This document shows positions 1 through 8,042 of a stretch of 19,934 nt of DNA, piece after piece. Positions within the stretch are counted from its first letter, which is position 1, and each line of letters starts with the position of its first letter. The DNA is taken from NCBI GenBank assembly GCA_034003145.1, contig JAVEZE010000030.1:1-19934 (forward strand), given 5' to 3'. The DNA is from JACKPD01 sp034003145 (GTDB lineage Bacteria > Spirochaetota > Spirochaetia > CADAEX01). Below the pieces are notes generated by a model. The model saw only the letters and a program-made list of their open reading frames with translations, had not been told where the DNA came from and searched no databases. A program made the position numbers and the translations under genes.

Positions 1-1416
1 CTCATTTTTGTATCAATAATTATATTTTCCGGCCTTAATATCGCTCTTAAAGGGTGGTACAGGGCTTCAGAGTCAAGGTATTCATCCTCAATTGTAAAAA
101 CTCTTGAGAAACTCTACAGCCAATCTGATTACTTTTCAGTCAGCGATATGAGGGAAGCACTGGATCAGTTTCTCGGTGAGAGGTTCTCACTTGTTGTTTT
201 TTCACCGGACGGGGAAATTATTCTCTCTCATAATTTAAAGAGAAACCGTATCCCGCCCGGTATGATGATGGCGCCTCCTCCCCAGATTAGACCAGACAGG
301 AACCCTTTCTCATCAGGCAGACAGGGAATGAACAGAAAGGAAGGCTCGGGAATGATGCCTCCAGGGATGCATATGGAGATGATGCCGGATTTCTTCAGTA
401 CTCTTACCCCTGTTGTTGCAGGAGGCAGGACTGCCGCGTTTGTATGGGTAAAGTCTGCCCGTTTTGAGACAGAAGACAGTCTTAACCGCAGGCTGCTTCA
501 GGCAGTATTTTTCACCCTCTTTATAGGAATAACATTATCAGTCGGGGCAGCGATACTTTCAACCTCCTTTATTTCAGGAAGAATTACAAAAGAGGCATCT
601 GCTGTCTCAGGCGGGCTTGAAAAACTCGCAGCCGGAAGCAGGGATGTTTTATTCCCTGAAGGCAGCTCCAATGAGATTACAACAATAAGTAAAAGCGCGC
701 TTATACTGCAGGAAAGGCTTTCAGGAGAGGAAAGAGCGAGAAAACAATGGACACAGGATATTGCCCACGACTTAAGGACTCCGACAACTGCAATAAAAGC
801 GCAGATAGAAGCCATGGCAGACGGTGTGCTTACACCGGACAGGAAGAGGCTTGAAATGCTTCTTTCTGAAGTAGAGAGGCTTGAAAACCTTATTGAAGAT
901 ATGAACAGGCTTACCAGCATTGAGTCGCCTGAAGCTTCCCTGACTTTTTCCGAAATTTCGGCAGAGAAACTTGCCATCATGTTAAGGGAAAGATTTGCGG
1001 TTAAGGCTAAAGAAACAGGAGTCGACCTGCAGATTGATAATGATGATTTTACAATCAGATGCGATATAAATCTTTTAACGCGGGCGTTAAGCAATCTTGT
1101 GCAGAACAGCATACAATACAGCATACATGACAGCTCAAAAGAGGCCTTAATCAGGATTTCGATTTCAAAGAGTGACAGGGAAGCTGTGATATCTGTAGAG
1201 AACCCGGGAGAAATACCTGAAAATGAAATAAAAAGAATCTTCGACCGCCTCTACAGGGGAGAGTTCAGCAGATCAGCCAGGGGATCAGGGTTGGGGCTTA
1301 CAATAGCAAAGGCTGCGATAGAAAAGCACGGCGGCACGATTACTGCCGGGAACATTCAAAAAGATAAAGAAAGTATTGTCAGGTTTACTGTCAGAATACC
1401 AGGTTTTATCTGTTGA
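1..1416 (+). CDS. Sensor histidine kinase, 5' end outside window
   Basis: The frame is open from base 1, so the ATG at 148 is internal and the true start lies to the left. Codons 1-20 are hydrophobic (first membrane segment). An extracytoplasmic region follows, with a Met/Pro-rich stretch around bases 250-400 (motifs PPGMMMAPPP and GMMPPGMHMEMMP). A second membrane segment lies near bases 485-590, then a HAMP-like linker. The H-box HDLRTP has its phospho-acceptor His at 766-768. The N-box NLVQNSIQYS and the ATP-lid motif GSGLGLTIAKA complete the HATPase domain. This is a classical membrane two-component kinase that phosphorylates a response regulator, probably encoded just upstream. The ligand is unknown; Met-rich segments bind Cu(I)/Ag(I) in some proteins, but that is inference here. 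The 3' end overlaps the convergent HAD gene by 11 bases. Confidence 0.93.
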   Translation, partial: LIFVSIIIFSGLNIALKGWYRASESRYSSSIVKTLEKLYSQSDYFSVSDMREALDQFLGERFSLVVFSPDGEIILSHNLKRNRIPPGMMMAPPPQIRPDRNPFSSGRQGMNRKEGSGMMPPGMHMEMMPDFFSTLTPVVAGGRTAAFVWVKSARFETEDSLNRRLLQAVFFTLFIGITLSVGAAILSTSFISGRITKEASAVSGGLEKLAAGSRDVLFPEGSSNEITTISKSALILQERLSGEERARKQWTQDIAHDLRTPTTAIKAQIEAMADGVLTPDRKRLEMLLSEVERLENLIEDMNRLTSIESPEASLTFSEISAEKLAIMLRERFAVKAKETGVDLQIDNDDFTIRCDINLLTRALSNLVQNSIQYSIHDSSKEALIRISISKSDREAVISVENPGEIPENEIKRIFDRLYRGEFSRSARGSGLGLTIAKAAIEKHGGTITAGNIQKDKESIVRFTVRIPGFIC

Positions 1417-2083
1417 CAGGCTGGCATATAAGATCAGATGCATCATTTGCAAACAACGATTCAAGCTCTTGCGGCGTGCTGCATAAAAAATCAGGCTCTC
1501 CTGATAAAAGTTTTTCCTCTTCCTGCCAGCCGTAGCCTGAGGCGACAGTAATCACACCAGCTTTTTTCCCCTCAGTAATATCTCCGAGTGAATCCCCGAT
1601 CATGAATGTATCTTTTTTATCAAAACCGAACTTTTCCATAAAAGCCAATATTTTATCCGACTTGCTCCCCTCGTGGTCTCCTCCGGCAATTTCTGAAATA
1701 AAAGAGAGAACTCCTTCAGCTTTAAGTCTTTTTTCAACTATAGATGAGTTATTGGCAGTGTTGATGCAGATTGTGTTTCCGGCAAGATAAAGATTTTCAA
1801 TCAGTCTTGCAACTACAGGGAAAAAACTGACACTGTTGGTATTACTGTCAAATATATCGGTAATATCTTTAACATATTTTGAGACAGATTCATGTTTATC
1901 AAGCCCTGCATGGCTTAAAATTGATGGAAATGTAATATGCTCAAGCCGGCTTATCTCTTTTCTGCTTAGCCTGAAGGAAATGCTGTTAGCAACTCCTGCA
2001 GCCTCAAACGCATTTATCCAAAGCCTGAGCGAATCAGCAATTACTCCGTCATAATCAAAAATAACAAGTTTGTTTTTTATCAT
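1406..2083 (-). CDS. HAD-superfamily hydrolase (phosphoglycolate phosphatase-like)
   Basis: The 225-residue protein has the HAD motifs in order. Motif I is DYDGVIADS near residues 9-17 with the nucleophile and acid/base Asp pair, and a helical cap follows. Motif II is CINTANNS around residue 105, the motif III Lys is in GSKSDK, and motif IV is MIGDSLGDITEGKKAG. This fits a cytosolic phosphatase of the Gph/beta-phosphoglucomutase-like subfamily; the substrate cannot be read from sequence. The ATG at 2083 is preceded by AGGA at normal spacing. It overlaps the end of the convergent kinase gene. A decayed fragment of a paralogue lies at about 6665-6714. Confidence 0.88.
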   Translation of the reverse strand: MIKNKLVIFDYDGVIADSLRLWINAFEAAGVANSISFRLSRKEISRLEHITFPSILSHAGLDKHESVSKYVKDITDIFDSNTNSVSFFPVVARLIENLYLAGNTICINTANNSSIVEKRLKAEGVLSFISEIAGGDHEGSKSDKILAFMEKFGFDKKDTFMIGDSLGDITEGKKAGVITVASGYGWQEEEKLLSGEPDFLCSTPQELESLFANDASDLICQPVNR

Positions 2084-2127
2084 AATAATCCTGTTTGTTT
2101 AAAAGTCCCATTTAAAACCAATAAATA

Positions 2128-2198
2128 CAATTCTACTGTAAGGCCAGCTTGAAACTTCACCTGCAAATTTGTAGCATATATTCCATATCTGATTCAAT
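2128..2198 (+). repeat. Decayed copy of the activator leader and start region
   Basis: These 71 bases match 13780-13850, the leader and first codons of the NifA-like gene, at 61 of 71 positions without gaps (hand alignment). The copy keeps the AAATTTGT core but has lost the perfect palindrome, and the start ATG is ATA, so it cannot start the protein. Homology stops after the first few codons. The rest of 2084-2272, between the divergent HAD and pyruvate kinase genes, shows only the pyk ribosome binding site. Any pyk promoter must lie in or next to this relic. Confidence 0.8.
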
Positions 2199-2272
2199 CA
2201 GAAATTAATGGAAAAAATGAAAGGAATTAAAGGACAGGTCAGGAAATTTACCTGTATCACAGGAAAAAACAG

Positions 2273-4012
2273 ATGAGAAAAACAAAAATAGTATGCACAC
2301 TTGGCCCGGCAACAGATGATCGCGCAATTCTTGCAAGAATATTTAAATGCGGACTTGATGTAGCGCGTCTCAACTTTTCTCACGGCACTTATGATGAGCA
2401 TCAGAGAAGAATAGACCAATTTAAAGAAATCCGTGCTGAACTTAAAAAGCCGGCAGCCCTCCTCCTTGACACCAAGGGGCCGGAAATAAGGCTCAAGAAA
2501 TTTAAAAACGGTAAAACAACACTGAAAAAGGGGAACCTGTTTACCCTTACAACCAAAAATATTGAAGGGGATGAAAATATTGTTTCCGTGACATACGCCG
2601 GGCTCCCTTCCGATCTTTCCTTAGGCAACAGGGTACTTATAGATGACGGCCTTATTGAACTTAAAGTTACAGGGATAAACGCAACTGACGTTATATGCGA
2701 AGTCATTGACGGCGGGGTGGTGAGCGACAGAAAGGGGATTAATCTCCCCGGGATCACTGTTGGAATACCATTTCTCAGCGGCGCTGATAAAGAGGATATT
2801 CTTTTTGGAATAAGAAATGACTTTGACTACATTGCCGCATCCTTTGTTAGAAATGCTGAAGATGTGAAACAGATAAAAGCTTTCCTCAAGGAAAACAAGG
2901 GAAGCTTTATAAAGATTATATCAAAAATAGAAAACCATGACGGAGTTAAGAATATTGATGAAATTCTGCGGGTAAGTGACGGTATTATGGTAGCAAGGGG
3001 AGACATGGGAGTTGAAATCCCTTTTGAGGAAATACCCTCTCTCCAGAAAATGATTATATCAAAAACTGTAAGCATGGGAAAACCTGTAATTACAGCTACC
3101 CAGATGCTTGACTCAATGATACGCAATCCCAGGCCTACCAGGGCTGAAACAACTGATGTGGCAAATGCCATATATGACGGAACAAGCGCTATTATGCTTT
3201 CCGGTGAAACTGCTATAGGCAAGTATGCTGAGCAGTCAGTTGCTGTAATGTCAAAAATAGCAGAAAAAACTGAAACAGATATTGACTTTATGGGCAATTT
3301 TAAAAAAAGGGATGAGACAATCTCCAAAAATGTTACAGACGCAATAAGCTATTCTACATGTTCAGCCGCCCATTCGCTTGACGCAGCAGCCATTATTACC
3401 ATAACCAAATCGGGGCACACATCAAGGATGGTATCGCGATACAGACCGGGATGCCCCATTTTCGCATCCACGCCCAATGAAAAAGTTTACAGCCAGCTTG
3501 CCCTTGTATGGGGGGTAACGCCTGTTCTTACACCGGAGGCCTCCAGCACAGATGAAATTTTTGAACTGACTATAAATAGTGTTCTTAATGCCGGCATGCT
3601 TAAAAACGGGGATATTGTGGTAATAACCGGCGGCATCCCTGTCGGAGTAAGCGGTACAACCAACATGATTAAGATACATGTTGTAGGGGATCTTCTTGTG
3701 AGGGGAAAATCTGCCAACAAACTCTCTGCCACAGGGATACTCTGTGTAATAGCTGACAACAAATCATCTGCCGGGGACTTTAAGGGGGGTGACATACTTG
3801 TTATCAGGAAATCAAGCGATGCCATACTCCAGCTTGTAAAAAATGCTGCCGCAGTTATTACAGAAGAGGATATCTCAGATTCACCGGCTGCGATTGCAGC
3901 AAAAGCCCTTGACATACCGCTTTTAACAAATGCTAACCAGGCTACAGAAATACTGATCAGCGGTATAGCGGTAAGAATAGACGGAACAAAAGGGCTTGTT
4001 TTCAGCGGATGA
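2273..4012 (+). CDS. pyk: Pyruvate kinase with C-terminal extra domain
   Basis: Pyruvate kinase converts phosphoenolpyruvate and ADP to pyruvate and ATP, the last step of glycolysis. The first ~475 residues are the standard barrel and allosteric domain: VCTLGPATD at the N-terminus, ARLNFSHGTYDEH (catalytic Arg), LLDTKGPEIR, IISKIENHDG (catalytic Lys), VARGDMGVEIPFEEIP (metal ligands) and NPRPTRAETTDVANA. The Glu in GPEIR is the residue associated with K+-dependent enzymes. Residues ~476-579 are an added PEP-utilizer/swivelling-type domain, as in Bacillus-type enzymes. Where the PEP-transfer enzymes have TSHAA, this protein has SDSPAA, so the phospho-His is absent and the domain is presumably structural. 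Start ATG 2273 follows AGGA at normal spacing. Convincing at full length, 579 residues. Confidence 0.97.
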   Translation: MRKTKIVCTLGPATDDRAILARIFKCGLDVARLNFSHGTYDEHQRRIDQFKEIRAELKKPAALLLDTKGPEIRLKKFKNGKTTLKKGNLFTLTTKNIEGDENIVSVTYAGLPSDLSLGNRVLIDDGLIELKVTGINATDVICEVIDGGVVSDRKGINLPGITVGIPFLSGADKEDILFGIRNDFDYIAASFVRNAEDVKQIKAFLKENKGSFIKIISKIENHDGVKNIDEILRVSDGIMVARGDMGVEIPFEEIPSLQKMIISKTVSMGKPVITATQMLDSMIRNPRPTRAETTDVANAIYDGTSAIMLSGETAIGKYAEQSVAVMSKIAEKTETDIDFMGNFKKRDETISKNVTDAISYSTCSAAHSLDAAAIITITKSGHTSRMVSRYRPGCPIFASTPNEKVYSQLALVWGVTPVLTPEASSTDEIFELTINSVLNAGMLKNGDIVVITGGIPVGVSGTTNMIKIHVVGDLLVRGKSANKLSATGILCVIADNKSSAGDFKGGDILVIRKSSDAILQLVKNAAAVITEEDISDSPAAIAAKALDIPLLTNANQATEILISGIAVRIDGTKGLVFSG

Positions 4013-4082
4013 AACTCAGCCATTGAACTTGATAACTTGTGATTGTTCTTTACTACCCGTCTGTTGTTTAGTACCTTTACTG

Positions 4083-4088
4083 TATAAT
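4083..4088 (+). promoter_or_regulatory. -10 box for the outer-membrane-like gene
   Basis: A consensus TATAAT lies 27 bases before the start codon at 4115. No clear TTGACA is found at 16-18 bases upstream; the nearest T-rich candidate, TTGTTT at 4064-4069, is too close. Confidence 0.45.
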
Positions 4089-4114
4089 ATTTTTTATTAA
4101 AGGATGAGAAAAAA

Positions 4115-4900
4115 ATGAAAAAAATTTTATTGACAATGTTATGCTTTGCAATTGCTGCAACTGCATTTGCCTATGACGGCGGTGATGTTACTGAAGCCGG
4201 CAGATTTGAAGCATCAACTGGATTTGCTTATGTAAAAACAACTGGTTATTATGATGAAGATTCTAAAAAACAGGATGTACCGGGAAATCTTGATCCCGCA
4301 GCGACGTTAATTCCACTTGGATTAAGCTATGGTATTATTGACGGGCTTGAAGCAGGCCTAGATCTTGCTTTTAATTTTTTGAACAAAGATGCAGGAGATG
4401 TAAGCGGTTTGGATAGGCCTGTACTCTCTGCAAAATATATTGATCCTGCACTTAACTTCGGCGGTTTTGTAGAGTTTGCTCTTCCTTTAGGTTCAGAAGA
4501 TATTGTAGGAAAAGATCCGGAAGCTGCAATTAATCTTGGTGTAGCTTATGAAGCAAGATTCAATGCATTTGAAATTGATACAGCACTTGAATATAATCTT
4601 ACATTTGAAGGTGATGATAAAACAAAACAGGATGGATTTACCCTCTATGTAAACCCTGAATACTATTTAATGGATGAACTAAGCCTTGCGCTTGATATCA
4701 TGTTTGTAAAAACATTTGATGAAAAATTTGATGGAGATAGTGTTGATGACACAGCAGGGCATCTCCTTGCACTTGCACCAGGCGTAGATTATGATGTTAC
4801 TGATGACTTTGTATTGTCAGCATCTGTCCCCTTTACTGTGATGGGAAAAAATTCAGGTGCATTTGTGGGATTTGGTATTGAAGCTAAATATAAATTTTAA
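4115..4900 (+). CDS. Exported beta-barrel-like outer membrane protein
   Basis: This 261-residue protein has a clear Sec signal: MKK, a hydrophobic core, then ATAFA before Tyr-Asp, with cleavage expected near residue 19. The mature part is acidic and shows alternating hydrophobic/polar strands with Gly/Asp-rich turns. It ends in KYKF, a terminal Phe typical of barrels assembled by BAM. I recognise no named family. A small transporter-like or OmpA-like outer-membrane barrel is the best reading; function is unknown. The gene has a -10 box, an AGGA ribosome site 8 bases before the ATG, and a strong terminator of its own, so it looks monocistronic. It is more AT-rich at third positions than pyk next door. 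Confidence 0.75.
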   Translation: MKKILLTMLCFAIAATAFAYDGGDVTEAGRFEASTGFAYVKTTGYYDEDSKKQDVPGNLDPAATLIPLGLSYGIIDGLEAGLDLAFNFLNKDAGDVSGLDRPVLSAKYIDPALNFGGFVEFALPLGSEDIVGKDPEAAINLGVAYEARFNAFEIDTALEYNLTFEGDDKTKQDGFTLYVNPEYYLMDELSLALDIMFVKTFDEKFDGDSVDDTAGHLLALAPGVDYDVTDDFVLSASVPFTVMGKNSGAFVGFGIEAKYKF

Positions 4901-4922
4901 TTCTTGTTTTGATATTTAATAG

Positions 4923-4958
4923 AAAAGCTGCAGGATTTTTTCCCGCAGCTTTTTTTTT
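4923..4958. terminator. Bidirectional intrinsic terminator
   Basis: A perfect 9-bp stem (AAAAGCTGC 4923-4931 with GCAGCTTTT 4945-4953) is followed by a T run to 4958. It sits between convergent genes and serves the upstream plus-strand gene best. On the minus strand the hairpin follows the TAA of the GltB-like gene and is trailed by TTTTCTATT. Confidence 0.9.
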
Positions 4959-6480
4959 ACGATATAAACCACTTGTCTGTCATCAGAGCCCTTGCCCCGG
5001 ATGTAAGCGGGATAAGATCGCTTTTGTCCAGAAGGTTAATGTTGAACTTTCTGTTAAGTGCTGCAAAATGTTTTATCCCTAAAGCGATTTTATTAAGATA
5101 GGAAAAAACACCGATAGCACCTGGTGAAAATTCATTTGCTTTTATGCCGTAAATTGCCCTCAAATCAGGAAGGTCTAAAAATATTTCTTCAATTGTTGAT
5201 CCGTATGATTTAAATCTTTCAGGAACATTCCCGCTTTTTATCTGATCGCCGATTGTTTTTCCCGTATCAGATGCCGCCATAGCCGCACGGCACAATCCAA
5301 TCCCCAGAACATGGCCGTCGCCGTAGGCCAGGCTTTTGAATACCTGATCCTCGCTTGCAAAACCGCCGGTCATTACTATAGCTGGCAGGGATAATCCTTC
5401 TGATTTCAATTGTTTGCAGATGCGGACTACCGCGTCTTCAAGGCACACTGTAGGCAATGACCATTCATTCATCATTTTGGAAGGGCTGTATCCTGAACCG
5501 CCGCCTGCACCGTCAAATGTTACCATGTCTACCTGTAAATCGCATGCTATCCGCAGTACACGTTTAATATCTGCCCTGTCAAAACCTGCCATTTTAAAAT
5601 AAATATTTTCAGCCCCTAAATTCCTTAGTTTTTCAATATGCTCTGCAAGGGATTTTTCCGTCCATAAGGGCAGTATGCCGTAAGTGTAAAAATTCGGGCA
5701 GACTCCCTCATTATAAGCTTTTTGGACTGCCGGATCAGCGGGATCAGGGTGAACCAGATTACCCTGCTCTTTTTTAAGAAGCGCGGTTTTAAGATCCTTT
5801 ACCTTTTTAACCGGCTGGGTCCCTTTTGCCCCCTGGCCGAATTTTATCTCAATAGCTTTTACACCGTATTTTTTCATTGCAATTTCAGGGACTCCCATAA
5901 GGTTGTCGTTCGCGTTACACTGCAGCACAATCTGCCCGAACCCTCTGTCATAACGGCGGAAGCTGTCAACCGCTCTACCCAGCAGGGGAAAATCACTGAT
6001 CCTGCTGTTATCTATTTTCAGGTCAGGATCATTGTCCCTGGCATCCTCGCCGATTACGCAGGTCACCCCTGCCATGGCTGCACCGGAAAAGTAATCCTCC
6101 CAGTTAAGCTTGATCAGTGCCGGAAGGATTATAGGCATTGTCATCTTGACAGGGTTTTTAAAACCGTAGGTCTGTTCCAGTTTTACATTAAAAATCGCAG
6201 CTTCTTCCGGAGTTTCTGCGGCACCGGCTGCTCCGAATGCACGGCCGTTGATATTAAAGTGTGAAAAATCAATGGGATAATCTTTTTCAGAAGCTATTTG
6301 ATTAGCGCCTGTCGTTGTTGGATATACTGTCCTGGCTCCCAACACAGCCGCCTGCGCAATCTCACAGGTTCCGCTGCAGTCCTGGGTACAAAACGAACAC
6401 ATTCCCGATTGGGGAGATATGAAAGAACTCCGGTTTTTCGCGAATGTAAATCCGGAACTTAATCTTGGTGAATAAGACAT
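4957..6480 (-). CDS. Stand-alone FMN-binding glutamate-synthase-like protein
   Basis: This 507-residue protein corresponds to the FMN/synthase domain of glutamate synthase (COG0069-like), without the glutaminase and C-terminal domains of GltB. Visible signatures are IEIKFGQGAKG, TFDGAGGGSGYSPSKMMNEW (the phosphate-gripping Gly-rich loop) and VMTGGFASEDQVFKSLAYG. The N-terminus carries C28-x2-C31-x3-C35-x3-C39, which could hold an Fe-S cluster. The conserved C-terminal 3Fe-4S cysteines of classical GltB seem reduced to one Cys (GLCRAAMAAS). A glutamate-forming role is therefore plausible but not certain; ammonia or electrons would have to come from other proteins. Start ATG 6480 follows AGGAG at good spacing. 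Glutamine synthetase III lies in the same window. Confidence 0.85.
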   Translation of the reverse strand: MSYSPRLSSGFTFAKNRSSFISPQSGMCSFCTQDCSGTCEIAQAAVLGARTVYPTTTGANQIASEKDYPIDFSHFNINGRAFGAAGAAETPEEAAIFNVKLEQTYGFKNPVKMTMPIILPALIKLNWEDYFSGAAMAGVTCVIGEDARDNDPDLKIDNSRISDFPLLGRAVDSFRRYDRGFGQIVLQCNANDNLMGVPEIAMKKYGVKAIEIKFGQGAKGTQPVKKVKDLKTALLKKEQGNLVHPDPADPAVQKAYNEGVCPNFYTYGILPLWTEKSLAEHIEKLRNLGAENIYFKMAGFDRADIKRVLRIACDLQVDMVTFDGAGGGSGYSPSKMMNEWSLPTVCLEDAVVRICKQLKSEGLSLPAIVMTGGFASEDQVFKSLAYGDGHVLGIGLCRAAMAASDTGKTIGDQIKSGNVPERFKSYGSTIEEIFLDLPDLRAIYGIKANEFSPGAIGVFSYLNKIALGIKHFAALNRKFNINLLDKSDLIPLTSGARALMTDKWFIS

Positions 6481-6664
6481 AATAATACTCCTTATATAAA
6501 AATCGCTGAAATAAATCAGTTGTTCTGATTTCTTCTGATAGTTAATGAAGGTACAGTTCTTGTTATTATCTCACTTTCAGCTGTTTTTTCATATTAAAAT
6601 ATTATTAATTCTATAAGTTGTCTTTTTCATTACTCAGCAGTTTTATCAGTAAACAGATGTAAGT

Positions 6665-6714
6665 TCAGTCTTAAACTGACAACGCCGGTATTACTATCTA
6701 ATATCCCGGTAATA
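6665..6714 (-). pseudogene. Decayed fragment of a HAD hydrolase paralogue
   Basis: Bases 6673-6714 match 1824-1865 inside the HAD gene at 34 of 42 positions. The adjoining 6665-6672 is identical to 1801-1808, with 15 bases missing between, an in-frame deletion. In the HAD frame on the minus strand the relic reads ITGILDSNTGVVS against ITDIFDSNTNSVS in the intact gene. In-frame stops lie on both sides (one at 6732-6734), so it is not a gene. Weaker similarity may extend to about 6577-6600. Confidence 0.7.
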
Positions 6715-6773
6715 AATAGAGTATGATGATATTAAAGAGTCTACGAATTTTCTTTTCGGAATGGAACTGATTG

Positions 6774-6796
6774 CCCCTGTAAATACAGGGGGGGGG
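6774..6796. repeat. Perfect hairpin with G9 tract
   Basis: CCCCTGT pairs with ACAGGGG around a 4-base AAAT loop, and the right arm runs into nine consecutive G. It lies 11 bases beyond the reductase stop on the minus strand but has no T run, so it is a poor intrinsic terminator. It may act in 3'-end protection. The G tract is prone to slippage or assembly error. Confidence 0.55.
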
Positions 6797-6806
6797 TGAA
6801 TTTGAA

Positions 6807-7838
6807 TCAACCAGCGTTACTGGAAGCAGACCACAAATTGATATTGCCTTCCAATGCATAAGTGTCTATTGTTTTTAGTTCTTCAGCAGAAAAATTTAAA
6901 TTTTCAAGAGCGCCTGTATTTTGCTCAATTTGTTTTACACTGCTTGCACCAATTAAAACAGAAGTAACTTGTGGTTTATTAAGGTTCCAGGCAAGAGCCA
7001 TCTGTGCAAGAGTTTGACCCCTTCCTTCTGCAATAGAGTTTAAACTCTTAATATTTGAGAGATTTTGTTTGGTAAGAAGATTTTTACTTAAAGCTGTTCC
7101 GCTTTTTCCTGCTCTGGAATCTGCTGGTACATCCTTCAGGTATCTGTCACTTAACATTCCCTGAGCTAAGGGTGAAAATGTTATACATCCGACTCCCTCT
7201 TTTTCAAGTGTATCCAGAAGACCATCTTCGATCCATCGATTTAACATGGAATATGAAGGCTGATGAATTAACATCGGGGTTCCCATATCTTTTAATATCT
7301 TAACTGCTTCTTCTGTCTTTTTTGCAGAATATGAAGATATACCTGCATAGAGAGCTTTTCCCTGTTTTACTGCAGTATCAAGAGCTCCCATAGTCTCTTC
7401 CAGAGGAGTCTCCGGATCAAACCTATGGCTGTAGAAAATATCCACATAATCCAGTCCCATTCTTATAAGGCTCTGATCCAGACTGGCAAGTAAATATTTT
7501 CTTGAACCCCATATACCATAAGGTCCAGGCCACATATCATATCCTGCCTTTGTAGATATTATGAGTTCATCTCTAAAAGATAACAAATCCTGTTTAAAAA
7601 TCTTTCCAAAATTTTCTTCTGCAGAACCATAGGGAGGTCCATAATTATTGGCTAAATCAAAATGTGTAATACCCATATCAAATGAACGAAGAACCATTTG
7701 TCTTGCGTTTTCAAAAACATCGACTCCTCCAAAATTATGCCAGAGTCCCAGTGAAATAGCAGGCAGTTTTAAACCACTTCTCCCGCATCTGTTATAAATC
7801 ATATTATCGTAGCGCTGTTTATTTGGTGAGTATCTCAT
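6807..7838 (-). CDS. yghZ: Aldo/keto reductase, YghZ (L-glyceraldehyde-3-phosphate reductase) type
   Basis: This 343-residue (beta/alpha)8 reductase follows the E. coli YghZ/Gpr pattern closely, from the N-terminal RYDNMIYNRCGRSGLKLPA through LGLWHNFGG and NNYGPPYGSAEENFG to the C-terminal LIGASSVKQIEQN. The catalytic tetrad is visible: Asp in THFDLANNYG with its Tyr, Lys in STKAGYDMWPGPYG, and His in FYSHRFDPETP. YghZ homologues reduce L-glyceraldehyde 3-phosphate and methylglyoxal with NADPH, so a detoxifying or carbonyl-reducing role is likely. Start ATG 7838 is set by a strong GGAGGGG site. A promoter candidate lies just upstream. Confidence 0.92.
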   Translation of the reverse strand: MRYSPNKQRYDNMIYNRCGRSGLKLPAISLGLWHNFGGVDVFENARQMVLRSFDMGITHFDLANNYGPPYGSAEENFGKIFKQDLLSFRDELIISTKAGYDMWPGPYGIWGSRKYLLASLDQSLIRMGLDYVDIFYSHRFDPETPLEETMGALDTAVKQGKALYAGISSYSAKKTEEAVKILKDMGTPMLIHQPSYSMLNRWIEDGLLDTLEKEGVGCITFSPLAQGMLSDRYLKDVPADSRAGKSGTALSKNLLTKQNLSNIKSLNSIAEGRGQTLAQMALAWNLNKPQVTSVLIGASSVKQIEQNTGALENLNFSAEELKTIDTYALEGNINLWSASSNAG

Positions 7839-7863
7839 TTTCCCCTCCGAAAAAGTTTTATTA

Positions 7864-7893
7864 ATTATACTTTTTTAGACTCATACTTAGCAA
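7864..7893 (-). promoter_or_regulatory. Sigma70-type promoter of the aldo/keto reductase
   Basis: On the minus strand TTGCTA (7893-7888) and TATAAT (7869-7864) are 18 bases apart. The -10 box ends 25 bases before the start codon. Confidence 0.5.
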
Positions 7894-8042
7894 GCAGTAT
7901 GTCTGGAACAATTATATACAATTTGTTTAATCTTCCATCTAATAGTTTTTCCAACAGATTTAATTTTATCTCCTCTTTTTCTATTGTCAGTCTTATCGAA
8001 AAAGATTTTCTAGATTAGAGAGTTATTGAAGGCAGGTAAAAA

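Larger units (their letters stand above)
6481..6806. other. 326-base intergenic stretch with relic and hairpin
   Basis: No intact gene is visible between the GltB-like and aldo/keto reductase genes, both on the minus strand. The stretch holds the minus-strand ribosome site for the GltB-like gene (AGGAG), a decayed HAD fragment at 6665-6714, and a GC-rich hairpin with a G9 tract at 6774-6796. The rest is AT-rich and unremarkable. Confidence 0.6.

Noticed and set aside
498..1124. Long minus-strand ORF opposite the histidine kinase
   Set aside because: Shadow frame of a clear kinase domain, no ribosome site and no family features. The same applies to the minus ORFs over pyk, the activator and glnN.
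1754..1771. Sigma54-like TTGGCAGTGTTGATGC inside the HAD gene
   Set aside because: Spacing fits but the -12 T is lost, it is within an intact coding region, and no gene start follows.
6774..6791. Hairpin as the intrinsic terminator of the aldo/keto reductase
   Set aside because: No T run follows on the minus strand.
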